A stretch of DNA of 64,000 nt from Streptomyces sp. DG2A-72 (GTDB taxonomy: Bacteria; Actinomycetota; Actinomycetes; Streptomycetales; Streptomycetaceae): NCBI RefSeq assembly GCF_030499575.1, contig NZ_JASTLC010000001.1, positions 5,356,001-5,420,000 of the forward strand. The letters run 5' to 3'. The position numbers and the translations under genes were made by a program. Numbering within the stretch: the first letter of the stretch is position 1; the number at the start of each line of letters is the position of its first letter. Of the stretch, positions 1-8,564 are shown piece by piece. The notes under the pieces are model-generated. The model did no database searches. It was not told the origin of the DNA and worked only from the letters and a program-made list of their open reading frames with translations.

Positions 1-84
1 CGCCGGCCGCTGGAAAAGGATGCCGACTGGAAGGCCGGCCGGAAGCTGCGCCGGACCGACGTCTACTACGTGGACTTCCGCTGA
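1..84 (+). CDS. C-terminal end of an unidentified protein (cut by window edge)
   Basis: The first 27 codons read in one frame to a TGA at 82-84 and end in the residues DVYYVDFR. The segment is charged and aromatic with normal Streptomyces codon use, so it is probably a true 3' end, but nothing in it identifies a family. The neighbouring genes degrade polysaccharides, so a glycoside hydrolase is possible; that is a guess from context only. Confidence 0.5.
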   Translation, partial: RRPLEKDADWKAGRKLRRTDVYYVDFR

Positions 85-181
85 CAGTCGCGCGGGTGAA
101 TGCCGGCTGAGGTGACTCGCGGGCGGCCGCATCGGGTGGCGCGGTGCCCGGATTCCGCACCGCGCCACACATCGCGCCAAG

Positions 182-360
182 GAGCCGTACGGCGGCCCCC
201 GGCAGACCGGCCACAGGACCGTCGTCGAGTACGGCCGGCTCGCCGAGAAGCAGACCGGGATCCGGCGCGGTGAGTGGCGCGCTCCGGAGGCGGGATCAGC
301 CAACTTCCGCGGTTACGCGGGGAAGTGGGTCGAGGAACGTGACGTCGAAGTCCTGAGCGT
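182..360 (+). pseudogene. Remnant of a tyrosine integrase, N-terminal (arm/core-binding) part
   Basis: Translation from 182 gives a stretch with KQTGIRRGEWRAPEAG followed by FRGYAGKWVEERDV. This resembles the junction between the arm-binding and SAM-like core-binding domains of actinobacterial tyrosine integrases, where a linker with GxWxxP is followed by FxxYAxxWLxxRxL. There is no start codon with a ribosome site and the reading frame runs into unrelated sequence after about 360. The catalytic domain is absent here; similar integrase pieces recur across the window. I infer a relic of the same family. Confidence 0.5.
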
Positions 361-486
361 GGAGACCCGTACCACACGACAGTGTCTAAGACCGGTGCCG
401 GTGCCGGCGTTCTGCACTTCGAGTGCCTTGCCACTCCTGCGGTTCACCAGCACGTACCACGCACTGGTGTCGATCCCCTCGGGAGC

Positions 487-1806
487 CTAGGTCACGCCGG
501 CCACCAAGGTCGTCACGCTTCGGGCGGGAAGCGTGACGGTGAAGGAGCCGTTAGACCCCCCGGTCGTGCCCTGGGGCGCGACGTTCCTGCTCGCGTCGGT
601 CAGCCAGGACGAGACACTGGACACCGTGCTGTTCGCCAGGGTGAACTGCTGGCTCACCGCAGAAGTCCCCTTGTTGACGGCCACGACGACGACCGTGGAC
701 CTCCCGCCCCGGTACGCCGAGACGTAGACGCTCGACGCCGGGTTCGCCGTCGCCTCGATCCGCACATATCCGGGGCGGACGAACCTGGCGAAGTGCGCCA
801 TGCAGGCGCCGCGCTTGCTGATCCGGCCGTCCTCCCGCATGGGGCCGTAGCTGCGCCGGATGTACCACCAGATGTACGCCTGGAACTCGGCGTTCACCAT
901 GGCGCGGTGGATGTGCTCTCCCACGTCGAGTGCCTGTGGCCAGAGGTCCGCCGAATCGCTGCTGTTGGGGTAGTAGACCTCGGTCATCCAGAGTTCTTTG
1001 CCCGCGCCCTTCTGCTTGAAGAGGGGGTAGGGGAAGTCCGCGAACTGCGTGCCGTAGAGATGGGCCCCGATGATGTCCACGTTGGCGAGCGCCACGGAGT
1101 CGTTGAGGATCGGGTCCGAGATGTTCTTCCGGTACTGGAAGGACTCGGGCGCGATGACCCTGGTGCTGATCGAGCCGGCGTTCTCCCGCAGGAACCGGAC
1201 CATTTCGGCGGGAGTCCACCACGTCCAGTCATGAGCGTAGTCGGGCTCGTTCTGCACCGATATGCCGTACAGGTTCACCCCGTTGTTCCGCATGAACGTG
1301 TTGAAGTCGTTGAGGTGCTGGGCATAGGCGCCGTACATGTTGTATCTGAGGCGTTTCGCATCGGTCTGCGTGCCGCGGACGAAGGTCTCGACCATGTGGG
1401 CGGGGGGATTCCACGGCGACGCGATGACGGTCGCCCCGAGCTCGGTCGCGCGCCTTGCCGTCGCCAGGTCACGGCTCCAGTTCGCCTGGTTCTCGGGGAC
1501 GGGGATCCTCAGCACGGAGAAACCCAGTCGGCCCTCGCTGGTGCCGAACGCCGTGTCCCGTTGGGCCGGTGTCAGGTCGCCGATCCAGGCAGTGTGGGTC
1601 ATGCCGCCGAAGCCCCGGATCGTCTGCCGCTGTGCCGACGGGTCGATGACCGCTGTAGAGGCGGCCGTCGCGGCCGCAGCTCCCGAAGCCCCCACGGCCG
1701 ATGCCGTGGCTGTGAGGACCGGCATGGCCCCCATCGTTGCCAGGACGGTTCTCCGACTCGGTGATCTCCGCTCTCCGCTCACGGGCTCGTTCCGGCCTTG
1801 CGTCAT
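487..1806 (-). CDS. xynC: Secreted GH30 glucuronoxylanase (XynC-like)
   Basis: 439-residue enzyme predicted to cut the xylan backbone next to methylglucuronic acid branches outside the cell. A twin-arginine export signal (RR at residues 18-19, hydrophobic stretch, Ala-rich cleavage region) precedes a GH30 (beta/alpha)8 barrel with side beta domain. The acid/base Glu lies in SVQNEPDY (about residue 187) and the nucleophile in ELWMTEVYY (about 276). WWYIRRSYGPM, which binds the glucuronate branch in subfamily 8, is present. The sequence closely follows Bacillus XynC from memory. The ATG at 1804-1806 is chosen because GAGGAGG lies just upstream. A CebR-type palindrome sits about 50 bp upstream, suggesting induction by cello-oligosaccharides. 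No lesion seen; length is normal for the family. Confidence 0.93.
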   Translation of the reverse strand: MTQGRNEPVSGERRSPSRRTVLATMGAMPVLTATASAVGASGAAAATAASTAVIDPSAQRQTIRGFGGMTHTAWIGDLTPAQRDTAFGTSEGRLGFSVLRIPVPENQANWSRDLATARRATELGATVIASPWNPPAHMVETFVRGTQTDAKRLRYNMYGAYAQHLNDFNTFMRNNGVNLYGISVQNEPDYAHDWTWWTPAEMVRFLRENAGSISTRVIAPESFQYRKNISDPILNDSVALANVDIIGAHLYGTQFADFPYPLFKQKGAGKELWMTEVYYPNSSDSADLWPQALDVGEHIHRAMVNAEFQAYIWWYIRRSYGPMREDGRISKRGACMAHFARFVRPGYVRIEATANPASSVYVSAYRGGRSTVVVVAVNKGTSAVSQQFTLANSTVSSVSSWLTDASRNVAPQGTTGGSNGSFTVTLPARSVTTLVAGVT

Positions 1807-1854
1807 GTTTCCTCCTCTTGGCTGTCGGTCATGATCCGCGCCGCGCTCCTCCTT

Positions 1855-1868
1855 TGGGAGCGCTCCCA
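1855..1868. promoter_or_regulatory. CebR-type operator upstream of xynC
   Basis: A perfect 14-bp palindrome TGGGAGCGCTCCCA lies 49 bp upstream of the xynC start. This is the known consensus operator of CebR, the LacI-family cellobiose/cellotriose-responsive repressor of Streptomyces cellulase and ceb transporter genes. No CebR gene is in the window, so the regulator would act in trans. That it controls xynC is inferred from position. Confidence 0.8.
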
Positions 1869-2177
1869 TGCGTAGGAAATGGCTACGCGCTGGTTTTGTT
1901 CGGGGAGGTGTTGCCGATCGTTGCCTCGGCCTGCCCTTGACGGCTTGCGAAGCCATCAAGGTCGTTCGACATTGCGAACGGCCTGTGAAATCACGGGCAC
2001 TTGGCCATCCGTAGTTAACGGTTGCCACTCGCCACCGTCAAGCCTCAGCGCGCGACGAAGCGCGGGCGGGGCGGGCGATCGGCTTCCGCGCCATACAGAC
2101 CGCGCCATACAGACCCTTCCGAAGACAGCTCCCACCCGAGGTGTCCGCATCAGCGGTGGGGAGGGCACGGGCACCCT

Positions 2178-2320
2178 GACCGTGACTCTTCCCGCGTTCC
2201 TCCGCCGGGAGCCGCCGGGAGCTCCGTTGGTACCTGGGGCCGTACCCCGAGCCGGGTCCTTACGGGCTGCTCTTCGTCGGGGAGAAGGGCGCCCCGCGCT
2301 TCCGGCAAGATCAGCGGCAA
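2178..2320 (+). pseudogene. Remnant of tyrosine integrase, middle part
   Basis: The translation LTVTLPAFLRRE, then after an indel LRWYLGPYPEPGPYGLLFVG, matches the integrase remnant at 58.8 kb (VILPAFLRREL, then GPDGLLFVGEKGAPF). This strand-loop segment precedes the catalytic HxxR box in actinobacterial tyrosine integrases. Frame breaks separate the two halves and nothing continues into the catalytic region. It is another fossil of the integrase family scattered over the window. Confidence 0.65.
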
Positions 2321-2957
2321 CCCACGGCGCCGCCCAAGGCGATACAGCCGACGACTTCAACGGGTCTTCTGCACCTCGGCGTTGTTCAGCATCCCGCACT
2401 GCACGGAATCGCGCCGGTATTGCGATCGCAAGCGCGCCGAGGGGAGGGCCACACCCAGCTGTCGGGGTGCACGATTGTCGACAGCCGCTACACCCTGCGC
2501 GTCTCGACGCCAGGCTGACCGGCAGTACCAAGGCGACGCGAGCAAGGTTGATGTGAATCGCCTGCTGCACACGGCACCTCGTCGCGCGTTTGACGCTCAC
2601 CCCCTCGACGTCGCGAACCGGCCGGCCGCAAGTTCCTATCAAGCCGTAGGGAAATCCCCACAGTTCACGGCAGTTGACCTGTGAGCGTGAACTGTCAACT
2701 ATCGTCTCCGGACACTCCGCTCCAACGGCCGCTCCAACGGCCTCCCCACCCCCATTTCGACGGAGACCACCCCATGTCCGCTGTGACGAACGCATCCGGG
2801 TCCGGTTCGCCGTGGCTGCCGCGGAGTACCAACTCACCACCCCCCGGGCTCCGTTGCCCTGTTTCGCGCTCTTGCTCGGCAGCGCGGAGGCGAGCGAGTA
2901 CGCAGAGGTCGCCACTCGACTTCACATTCACCACCGGATGAGAGGGACATACACAGC
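2321..2957. other. Non-coding or degraded stretch before the ThuA gene
   Basis: No reading frame here resembles a known protein or has a convincing start. A small direct duplication (CTCCAACGGC twice) lies near 2720-2745. Given the integrase fossil to the left, this is probably the degraded rest of an inserted element. The promoter for the ThuA gene should lie near the right end, but I cannot place it. Confidence 0.4.
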
Positions 2958-3740
2958 ATGCGATCGATCAACCGACTGACAACATCAGTCGTCGGAGCGG
3001 CCGTGCTCCTGGGCTGCGTCTCGGGACCGGCCGTGTCACAGGCGAAGCAGGACGGCACACGGGTGCTGGTGTTCTCCAAGACGGCCGGCTTCCACCACGG
3101 CTCGATCTCCGCCGGCATCGCGGCGGTGAAACAGCTCGGTGAGACGGGCGGCTTCACGGTCGACGCGACGGAGGACGCCGGAGCCTTCACGGCCGACAAC
3201 CTCGGGCGCTACGACGCGGTCGTGTTCCTGTCGACGACCGGTGACGTCCTGAACGCCGTCCAGGAGACGGCCTTCGAGGGCTACATCCGCAGTGGCGGGG
3301 GCTACGTCGGCATCCACGCGGCCGCCGACACCGAGTACGACTGGGCGTTCTACGGCGGGCTCGTCGGTGCCTACTTCGAGTCGCATCCGTGGTGGCCGAT
3401 GCGTGCCACGGTGCACGTCGAGGACCGCGCCCACCCGGCGACCGCCAACCTGCCCACCACCTGGAACCGCACCGACGAGTGGTACAACTTCCGCTCGAAT
3501 CCCCGGGAACGGGTCCGCGTCCTGGCCTCCCTCGACGAGTCCTCGTACTGGGGCGGCACCATGAACGGCGACCATCCGATCGCCTGGTGCCAGAACTACC
3601 AGGGCGGCCGCTCCTTCTACACCGGCGTCGGCCACAGCAAGGAGTCCTTCGCCGAACCCGCCGTCCGTCAGCACCTGTTGGGCGCAATCCAGTGGGCCAC
3701 CGGCGCCGTCGAGGCGGACTGCCGGCCGGAGAACGGCTAG
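2958..3740 (+). CDS. Secreted ThuA-like domain protein
   Basis: 260-residue protein with an N-terminal signal peptide (about residues 1-28) followed by a complete ThuA domain (class I glutamine amidotransferase-like fold). Visible blocks are RVLVFSKTAGFHHGSI at the first strand, YDAVVFLSTTGDVL, GGGYVGIHAAADTEYDW and a late HPIAWCQNYQGGRSFYTGVGHS. ThuA domains are linked to trehalose and other sugar metabolism, often in large secreted proteins with PKD and DUF1080 modules; the reaction is not established. The frame continues after the TAG at 3738-3740 into a DUF1080-like remnant, so this is probably the front half of a once longer protein. Start ATG follows GAGAGGGACAT. Confidence 0.8.
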   Translation: MRSINRLTTSVVGAAVLLGCVSGPAVSQAKQDGTRVLVFSKTAGFHHGSISAGIAAVKQLGETGGFTVDATEDAGAFTADNLGRYDAVVFLSTTGDVLNAVQETAFEGYIRSGGGYVGIHAAADTEYDWAFYGGLVGAYFESHPWWPMRATVHVEDRAHPATANLPTTWNRTDEWYNFRSNPRERVRVLASLDESSYWGGTMNGDHPIAWCQNYQGGRSFYTGVGHSKESFAEPAVRQHLLGAIQWATGAVEADCRPENG

Positions 3741-4097
3741 CGGCCGCTCTTCGAGCTGGGCGACGACGGAACACCGACGTCGGCCGGCGGCCTCGGGATG
3801 CTCTGGCACGCCGGGCCGGAGTTCACGTCGTACTCGCTCCAGCTCGACGCGACCGACACCCCGGACCGCACCACCGGGGCCGTGTACGGCTTCCAGTCCG
3901 CCGACATCAAGAAGCGCGACCGTGCGCTGAACCCGCCGGGGGAGTGGAACACGTACGAGATCCGCGTGCAGGGCGAGCGCCTGCGCGTCTGGCTCAACGG
4001 CGTGAAGATCTTCCCCGCGCTGTGTCCCGGACGTGTGCTCGCCGCAGGAATGTCCCGCGTGTCCGGCCGTCCGCGACCGGTGCTCGCGGCGTGCTGA
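3741..4097 (+). pseudogene. DUF1080 (LamG-like) domain remnant, formerly fused to ThuA
   Basis: Directly after the ThuA stop codon and in the same frame, the translation reads GGLGMLWHAGPEFTSYSLQLD, then ATDTPDRTTGAVYGFQ, ALNPPGEWNTYEIRVQGERL and VWLNGVKI. These are recognisable blocks of the DUF1080/3-keto-disaccharide hydrolase domain. Compared with the usual domain the stretch between SLQLD and ATD is missing, as expected from a deletion between two similar QLD/QID-like sites, and the domain ends early after the VWLNGVKI block. I infer decay of the C-terminal part of the ThuA protein. Confidence 0.7.
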
Positions 4098-4131
4098 GGC
4101 GGGTGGACCGGGTGACCCCGGTCCACCCGCC
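4098..4131. terminator. Bidirectional hairpin terminator
   Basis: A perfect 14-bp inverted repeat GGCGGGTGGACCGG / CCGGTCCACCCGCC with a 6-base loop lies between the ThuA/DUF1080 locus (plus strand) and the convergent beta-helix gene. It fits a shared terminator. Confidence 0.75.
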
Positions 4132-4167
4132 TTGGAGAGTGCTTCCTGCCGAAAGGATCGGGTGTCG

Positions 4168-6645
4168 TCAGGAGAGCTTGATCAGGGTGTAGTCGTCGCA
4201 GTAACCGGCCGAGGAACCGGCGTCCTTGTAGCAGTAGGCCGAGGCCGAGGTGCCGGTGCTCCCGGTGGTGAAGAAGACGGGCTGCTGGGAGTAGGCGGTG
4301 GAGGAGGTGCGCAGGTAGGTCTCGGGGCCGCCGAAGCCCTTCACACCGACGGCGACCTGCTCACCGCCGTTCGCGACCTTGGCCCAGCCGGTCAGCAGAT
4401 AGGTGCCGCTGGAGCTGAGGCCGCCGACGGACTGCTCGACACCGCTGACGGCCGCCCCCGTCTGGAGGGCGTACGTGCCGGTGCGGGCGTTGGACGCCAC
4501 CACGTCGGACTGGGCACCGCTGCCGCTGAGCGTCCACGGGCTCAGGGAGCCGCTCTCGAAGCCCGCGTTGGTCAGGGTGTTGGCCGGCGTGGAGATCTTC
4601 TCGACCGCGAGGTCGTCGCAGTTGCCGGTGCCGGTGCCGCCGGTGTTCTTCCAGCAGTAGACCAGGGCCGAGGTGTTGGTGCTCCCGGTCGTGAAGAGCG
4701 CGGCTGTCTGGGAGTACGACGTCGTGGCCACGTTGGTGAACTTCTCGGTGCCGCCGTAGTTCTTGACGCCGATGGCGAGGGTCTCCCCGGCGTTGGCCAC
4801 CTTGCCCCAACCGGTCAGCAGGTAGGTGGTGTTCGGGCTGAGGCCGGTGATGTTCTGGTTGGCGCCGCTGCCGCTCGCCTGGGTGGTGACCGCGAAACCT
4901 CCGGTGTGGGCGCCCGAGGAGGTGACGGAGGGGGCGGTGCCGCTGCTGGTCCAGGGGCTCATCGAGCCGGTCTCGAAGCCGGCGTTGGAGACGAGGTTGC
5001 CGCCGGTGCCGTTGTCGGCGCCGATGTTGGGTGCCGCGGTGGCGGAGACCGGGTTGCCGAAGGCGTCCTTGCCGCCGTTGTTGGCGATGACCATTCCCGC
5101 CCGGATCACGGGGGAGGAGGGGTGGATCTGGTAGGCGTCGGTGCCGGTGTACGGGGAGGAGGTGGCCTTGTTGCCGGGGTTGCGGAACTGGGGGTCGGTC
5201 ACGACCTTCGCCGCGTCGGCCGGCTCGGAGGAGGGGTGGTTGCCGTAGAAGAGGTTGTTGTTGTAGGTGGAGTTGACGCTGGCGAAGTAGCCGCCGGTGC
5301 CGTAGTTGAACACCGCGTTGTTACGGAAGGACAGGTTGCCGGTGATGCTGGTGCCCCTGCGCGAGTACAGGACCGGGGTGTTCAGGCCGCTCTGGTTGAT
5401 GTAGATGCTGTTGTTGTAGATCCGCGGGACGGCGACCGGACTTCCGCTCCTGTTGGGGACGTTGCCGACGAAGTGGAAGACGCCGGAGCCGTGGCCCGGG
5501 GTGCCGGCGGCGGGGCAGCCGGCGTTGGTGCCGTCGTTCTCGCTGATGTTGTAGCGGATGACCGTGCCGTCGCTGGCGATGGTCGACGTCGGCTCGTTGG
5601 GGACCTGGAAGGGCGGCATGACCAGCATGAAGCCGCCGAGGTTCTGGTGGCTGTAGTTGTACTGGAACGTGGTGTTGTGGTTGCCCCAGTCGACGTCGAA
5701 GCCGGTGCCGTCGGCGCCGTTGACGTGGCAGTAGACCTCGTTGTTCTGGACGACGGTGTCGTTGCTGCCGGCCATCCAGATGCCGGCCGAGGCGCCGTTG
5801 CAGTACTGGCCGGTGGGCGGGCAGGTGGCCTTCGCGCCGCCGTAGCCGGCCTTGTCGCCCTCGATGAGGGCGCCGTCGTTCTTGACCACGAGGATGTCGT
5901 CGGCGCCGTCGAAGGTCATCGTGTTGTTCCGGATGACCGTGCCCGTGGTCAGGCCGGTGCCCTCGCCGTCCCGGTCCGGGGTGACGGCGACGGCGATGCG
6001 GTCGACGTGGTCGAAGGTGTTGTTCTCGACCACGACGTCGTCCCAGGTGGAGACCGGTGTGGTGTGCTTGGTCTGGATGCCGACGCCCGCGTTGGTGGAG
6101 TACCAGCCGCCCGCCCAGCCGCTGATGTGGTGGATGTTCATGTCGTGCACCCGGATGTGGTGCAGGACGCCGCCGGAGCTGTTCTCGGCGAGGACACCGG
6201 AGCGGTAGGCGGGCGAGGACGCCGCGTTGGTGAGTTCCAGGCCGCCTATCTCCCAGTACTGCTGGTTGAGCAGGTGGATCACGGGGCCGGTGGCGCCCTT
6301 GGCGTCGATCACCGGCTTGGCCCCGGTGCCGTACGCGCCCATGGTGATGGGGCTGCCGGAGGCGCCCGAGCCGCCGGGGCTGAGCTGGCCGGTGCAGGTG
6401 GTGCCGGCGGCGAAGAGGATGTTGTCGCCGGCGCCGAACGTGGTGTTGTTGACGGCGGTGACGGAGTTCCAGGGGCTGGACTGGGTGCCGTTGCCGTTGG
6501 TCACGGCCGAGCAGTTCACGTAGTGCGTGGTTCCCGCCGCCATCGCGGTGGGAACCGGGAGGAGGAGGGCGCCCGCCAGCGTGGCGAGCAGGGTGAGGAC
6601 GTGGGACGCCCTGATCCCCGGGCGGTCCGTTCTGCGACGCTTCAT
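4168..6645 (-). CDS. Secreted right-handed beta-helix protein with two carbohydrate-binding repeats
   Basis: 825-residue exported protein. Residues 1-36 are a signal peptide ending in AMAAG. About 40-540 form a parallel beta-helix rich in NNT/NNS turns (VENNTFDHVDRIAVAV, IRNNTM, YNNSIYIN), as in pectate lyase-like and pectin- or arabinan-acting enzymes. Two tandem modules of about 135 residues follow, each starting NAGFE.GS.SPWT and ending near YC.K..G...CDD; these resemble CBM4/9-type binding domains. The C-terminal location suits binding to plant polymer. Substrate cannot be read from sequence. ATG at 6643-6645 follows AAGGAG at a good distance. It is the last gene of a minus-strand group with the GH43 enzyme and the CUT1 transporter, which suggests the transporter takes up its products. 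Confidence 0.8.
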   Translation of the reverse strand: MKRRRTDRPGIRASHVLTLLATLAGALLLPVPTAMAAGTTHYVNCSAVTNGNGTQSSPWNSVTAVNNTTFGAGDNILFAAGTTCTGQLSPGGSGASGSPITMGAYGTGAKPVIDAKGATGPVIHLLNQQYWEIGGLELTNAASSPAYRSGVLAENSSGGVLHHIRVHDMNIHHISGWAGGWYSTNAGVGIQTKHTTPVSTWDDVVVENNTFDHVDRIAVAVTPDRDGEGTGLTTGTVIRNNTMTFDGADDILVVKNDGALIEGDKAGYGGAKATCPPTGQYCNGASAGIWMAGSNDTVVQNNEVYCHVNGADGTGFDVDWGNHNTTFQYNYSHQNLGGFMLVMPPFQVPNEPTSTIASDGTVIRYNISENDGTNAGCPAAGTPGHGSGVFHFVGNVPNRSGSPVAVPRIYNNSIYINQSGLNTPVLYSRRGTSITGNLSFRNNAVFNYGTGGYFASVNSTYNNNLFYGNHPSSEPADAAKVVTDPQFRNPGNKATSSPYTGTDAYQIHPSSPVIRAGMVIANNGGKDAFGNPVSATAAPNIGADNGTGGNLVSNAGFETGSMSPWTSSGTAPSVTSSGAHTGGFAVTTQASGSGANQNITGLSPNTTYLLTGWGKVANAGETLAIGVKNYGGTEKFTNVATTSYSQTAALFTTGSTNTSALVYCWKNTGGTGTGNCDDLAVEKISTPANTLTNAGFESGSLSPWTLSGSGAQSDVVASNARTGTYALQTGAAVSGVEQSVGGLSSSGTYLLTGWAKVANGGEQVAVGVKGFGGPETYLRTSSTAYSQQPVFFTTGSTGTSASAYCYKDAGSSAGYCDDYTLIKLS

Positions 6646-6761
6646 CGCGACGCTCCTTGCTGGGTGAATGTGTCCTCCGCGCCGCGGGATGCGACGTGGG
6701 TCTTCCTGCACCGGGCGGGTCGGCCTGAGCGGATACGCCCGGAGACTGTGGTGGGCACGCT

Positions 6762-7619
6762 TCAGCGTGCGGGGAGTGATGAGGGCAGGGGCGTTTCGAG
6801 GACGGAGGCGTGGCGCATGCCCGGCGGCAGGGTCAGGGAGACGGGCTCCCAGTCCGTCCCGTCCTTGCTGCGGGCCGCCCCGTACTTCCCTTCGAGGAAA
6901 TGGTCGAAGATCATGAGCCACTCGTCGCCGCGGCGGAAGAGCGACGGTCCTTCCACCACGGGGGGACTGACCGGTCCGAGGCGGGAGGTGTAGGGGCCAC
7001 CGGGGATCTCGAAGGTCGTCAGATGGATGTTCTTGTGCGCGGTGGCGAGGTCGTTGGTGCCGCGCTCGTCCTTGAACGCCATGAGGAATCCGCCGCCGTC
7101 CAGCTGCCGCACGGTGGCGTCGATGACCGAGTGGCCGGGGTCGAAGAAGACCTCGGGAGCCGAGAACGTGTGGAAGTCCTCGGTGGTGCAGTGCCAGATG
7201 CGGTGGTCCTGGCCGACGTGTTCGAAGTCGCGGCCTTCGGCCGTGCTGCCCGACTCCACGACCGAGGACCAGATGAGGTGGTACAGCCCGGTACCGCGGT
7301 CCGGGAAGAACTCCGGCGCCCAGGCGTTGTGGGCTCCGTCCACGTCGGCCATGACCGGGATGAGTTCCTGGTCCGACCAGGTGAGCAGGTCGGACGAGGT
7401 GGCGTGGACGATGCAGGGGCTCGTCCAGCCGTCGGTCGCCAGCAGATGGAACAGGCCGTCGGGGCCCACCCCGATGAACGGATCCCGCAGTCTGCCGGTG
7501 CCGACCGTGCCCCGCAGGACGGGCCGACCGCCGTTCACCGCCCGGAACTCCTCACCGTCGTGGCTGTAGGCGAGATGGAGCGCCTCGTCGGTGTCGGTGA
7601 AGTATGAGACCACGTACAT
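6762..7619 (-). CDS. GH43-type glycoside hydrolase, cytoplasmic
   Basis: 285-residue protein without signal peptide. It has the repeated Trp/Asp-rich blades of a five-bladed beta-propeller: YFTDTDEALHLAYSHDGEEF, RDPFIGVGPDGLFHLLATDG, NAWAPEFFPDRGTGLYHLIWS and VEGPSLFRRGDEWLMIFDHF. RDPF and VEGPS hold the acidic residues expected from family 43 (arabinofuranosidase/xylosidase clan F). It probably trims imported oligosaccharides. The start at 7617-7619 is preferred because AAGGA lies upstream; an ATG at 7656-7658 is possible but lacks a ribosome site. It lies about 100 bp downstream of the ABC permease gene, likely in the same operon. Confidence 0.7.
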   Translation of the reverse strand: MYVVSYFTDTDEALHLAYSHDGEEFRAVNGGRPVLRGTVGTGRLRDPFIGVGPDGLFHLLATDGWTSPCIVHATSSDLLTWSDQELIPVMADVDGAHNAWAPEFFPDRGTGLYHLIWSSVVESGSTAEGRDFEHVGQDHRIWHCTTEDFHTFSAPEVFFDPGHSVIDATVRQLDGGGFLMAFKDERGTNDLATAHKNIHLTTFEIPGGPYTSRLGPVSPPVVEGPSLFRRGDEWLMIFDHFLEGKYGAARSKDGTDWEPVSLTLPPGMRHASVLETPLPSSLPAR

Positions 7620-7715
7620 CGTGGGAGGTCCTTCCGGGACGTCGGGGCATGGAGGCATGGGGGTGCCCTGGACGGTGAGGTGACGGTGTTCAGGCCGCGG
7701 CGGCCGGGACCGGAT

Positions 7716-8552
7716 CTACGACTTGACCGCGCCGGCCGACATCCCGGCGACCACATGGCGCTGCAGGAAGACGAAGATCAGCAGCAGCGGGAGCACGCCG
7801 AGCAGGGCGGCCGGGAACAGGACGGTCGGCTGCACGTTGTGCGGGTCGATGAAGGAGTAGGCGTTCACCATGACGGTGCGCTTGTCCGGGTCCTGGAGGA
7901 AGACCAGCGGGACCAGCAGGTCGTTCCAGACCTGGAGGGCGACGAACGTCAGGAGCGTGCTGGTGATCGGGCGCAGCAGCGGCAGGATGATGGTGAAGAA
8001 GGTGCGGAAGGCTCCGCAGCCGTCCAGGGCGGCGGCCTCCTCCAGGTCCACCGGTATCGAGCGGACGAAGCTGGTGTAGAAGAACACGGCGACCGGGAGG
8101 TTGACGGCCGTGTAGATGAGGACCACGCCCGCGTAGCTGTCGAGCAGGTTCAGGTCCCGCATCAGCAGGTACAGGGGCGCCACCACCACGAAGATCGGTA
8201 CCGAGGTGCCCAGGATGAACAGCCGGTACACCCACGTCGACCAGTTCTGGGTGATGCGGGCCAGCGGGTAGCTGGCCAGGGAGCCGATGACGGTGATGCT
8301 GAGGCAGGACAGCCCCGTGATGAACAGTGTGTTCAGCGCGCTGCGCCCGTAGTGGATCTGCCCGAAGGCCTGGACGAAGTTGTCCAGGGTCAGCGACCGC
8401 GGTATGCCCAGCGGGGACCTGGCCACGTCCGCCGCGGTGCGCAGCGAGGTGACGACGGTGAAGAGGAACGGCAGGACGAACGTCAGCGTGCCGAGGCACA
8501 GCAGCACGGTGCCGAGGGTGCCGGAGGTCCGGCGCCAGAGAGTGGAGATCAT
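7716..8552 (-). CDS. ABC sugar transporter permease, CUT1 family (MalG-like)
   Basis: 278-residue inner-membrane protein with six predicted helices. The EAA loop that contacts the ATPase is visible as EEAAALDGCGAFRTFFTIILPLLRP, typical of the second permease of CUT1 importers. It starts 12 bp from the end of the partner permease gene, so the two are co-transcribed after the binding-protein gene. No ATPase gene is nearby; in Streptomyces a shared MsiK-type ATPase usually powers such importers, so I infer the same here. Substrate is likely an oligosaccharide from xylan, arabinoxylan or pectin. Confidence 0.9.
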   Translation of the reverse strand: MISTLWRRTSGTLGTVLLCLGTLTFVLPFLFTVVTSLRTAADVARSPLGIPRSLTLDNFVQAFGQIHYGRSALNTLFITGLSCLSITVIGSLASYPLARITQNWSTWVYRLFILGTSVPIFVVVAPLYLLMRDLNLLDSYAGVVLIYTAVNLPVAVFFYTSFVRSIPVDLEEAAALDGCGAFRTFFTIILPLLRPITSTLLTFVALQVWNDLLVPLVFLQDPDKRTVMVNAYSFIDPHNVQPTVLFPAALLGVLPLLLIFVFLQRHVVAGMSAGAVKS

Positions 8553-8564
8553 GGTTGCCGCCCG

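Noticed and set aside
1956..2915. A 319-codon minus-strand frame upstream of the ThuA gene
   Set aside because: Arg/Gly/Pro-rich composition, no domain, overlaps an integrase remnant on the other strand and has no ribosome site.
4033..6993. A nearly 1000-codon open frame on the plus strand opposite the beta-helix gene
   Set aside because: Low-complexity Gly/Val/Ala/Arg translation typical of the antisense of a GC-rich gene; the minus strand has signal peptide, ribosome site and recognisable domains.
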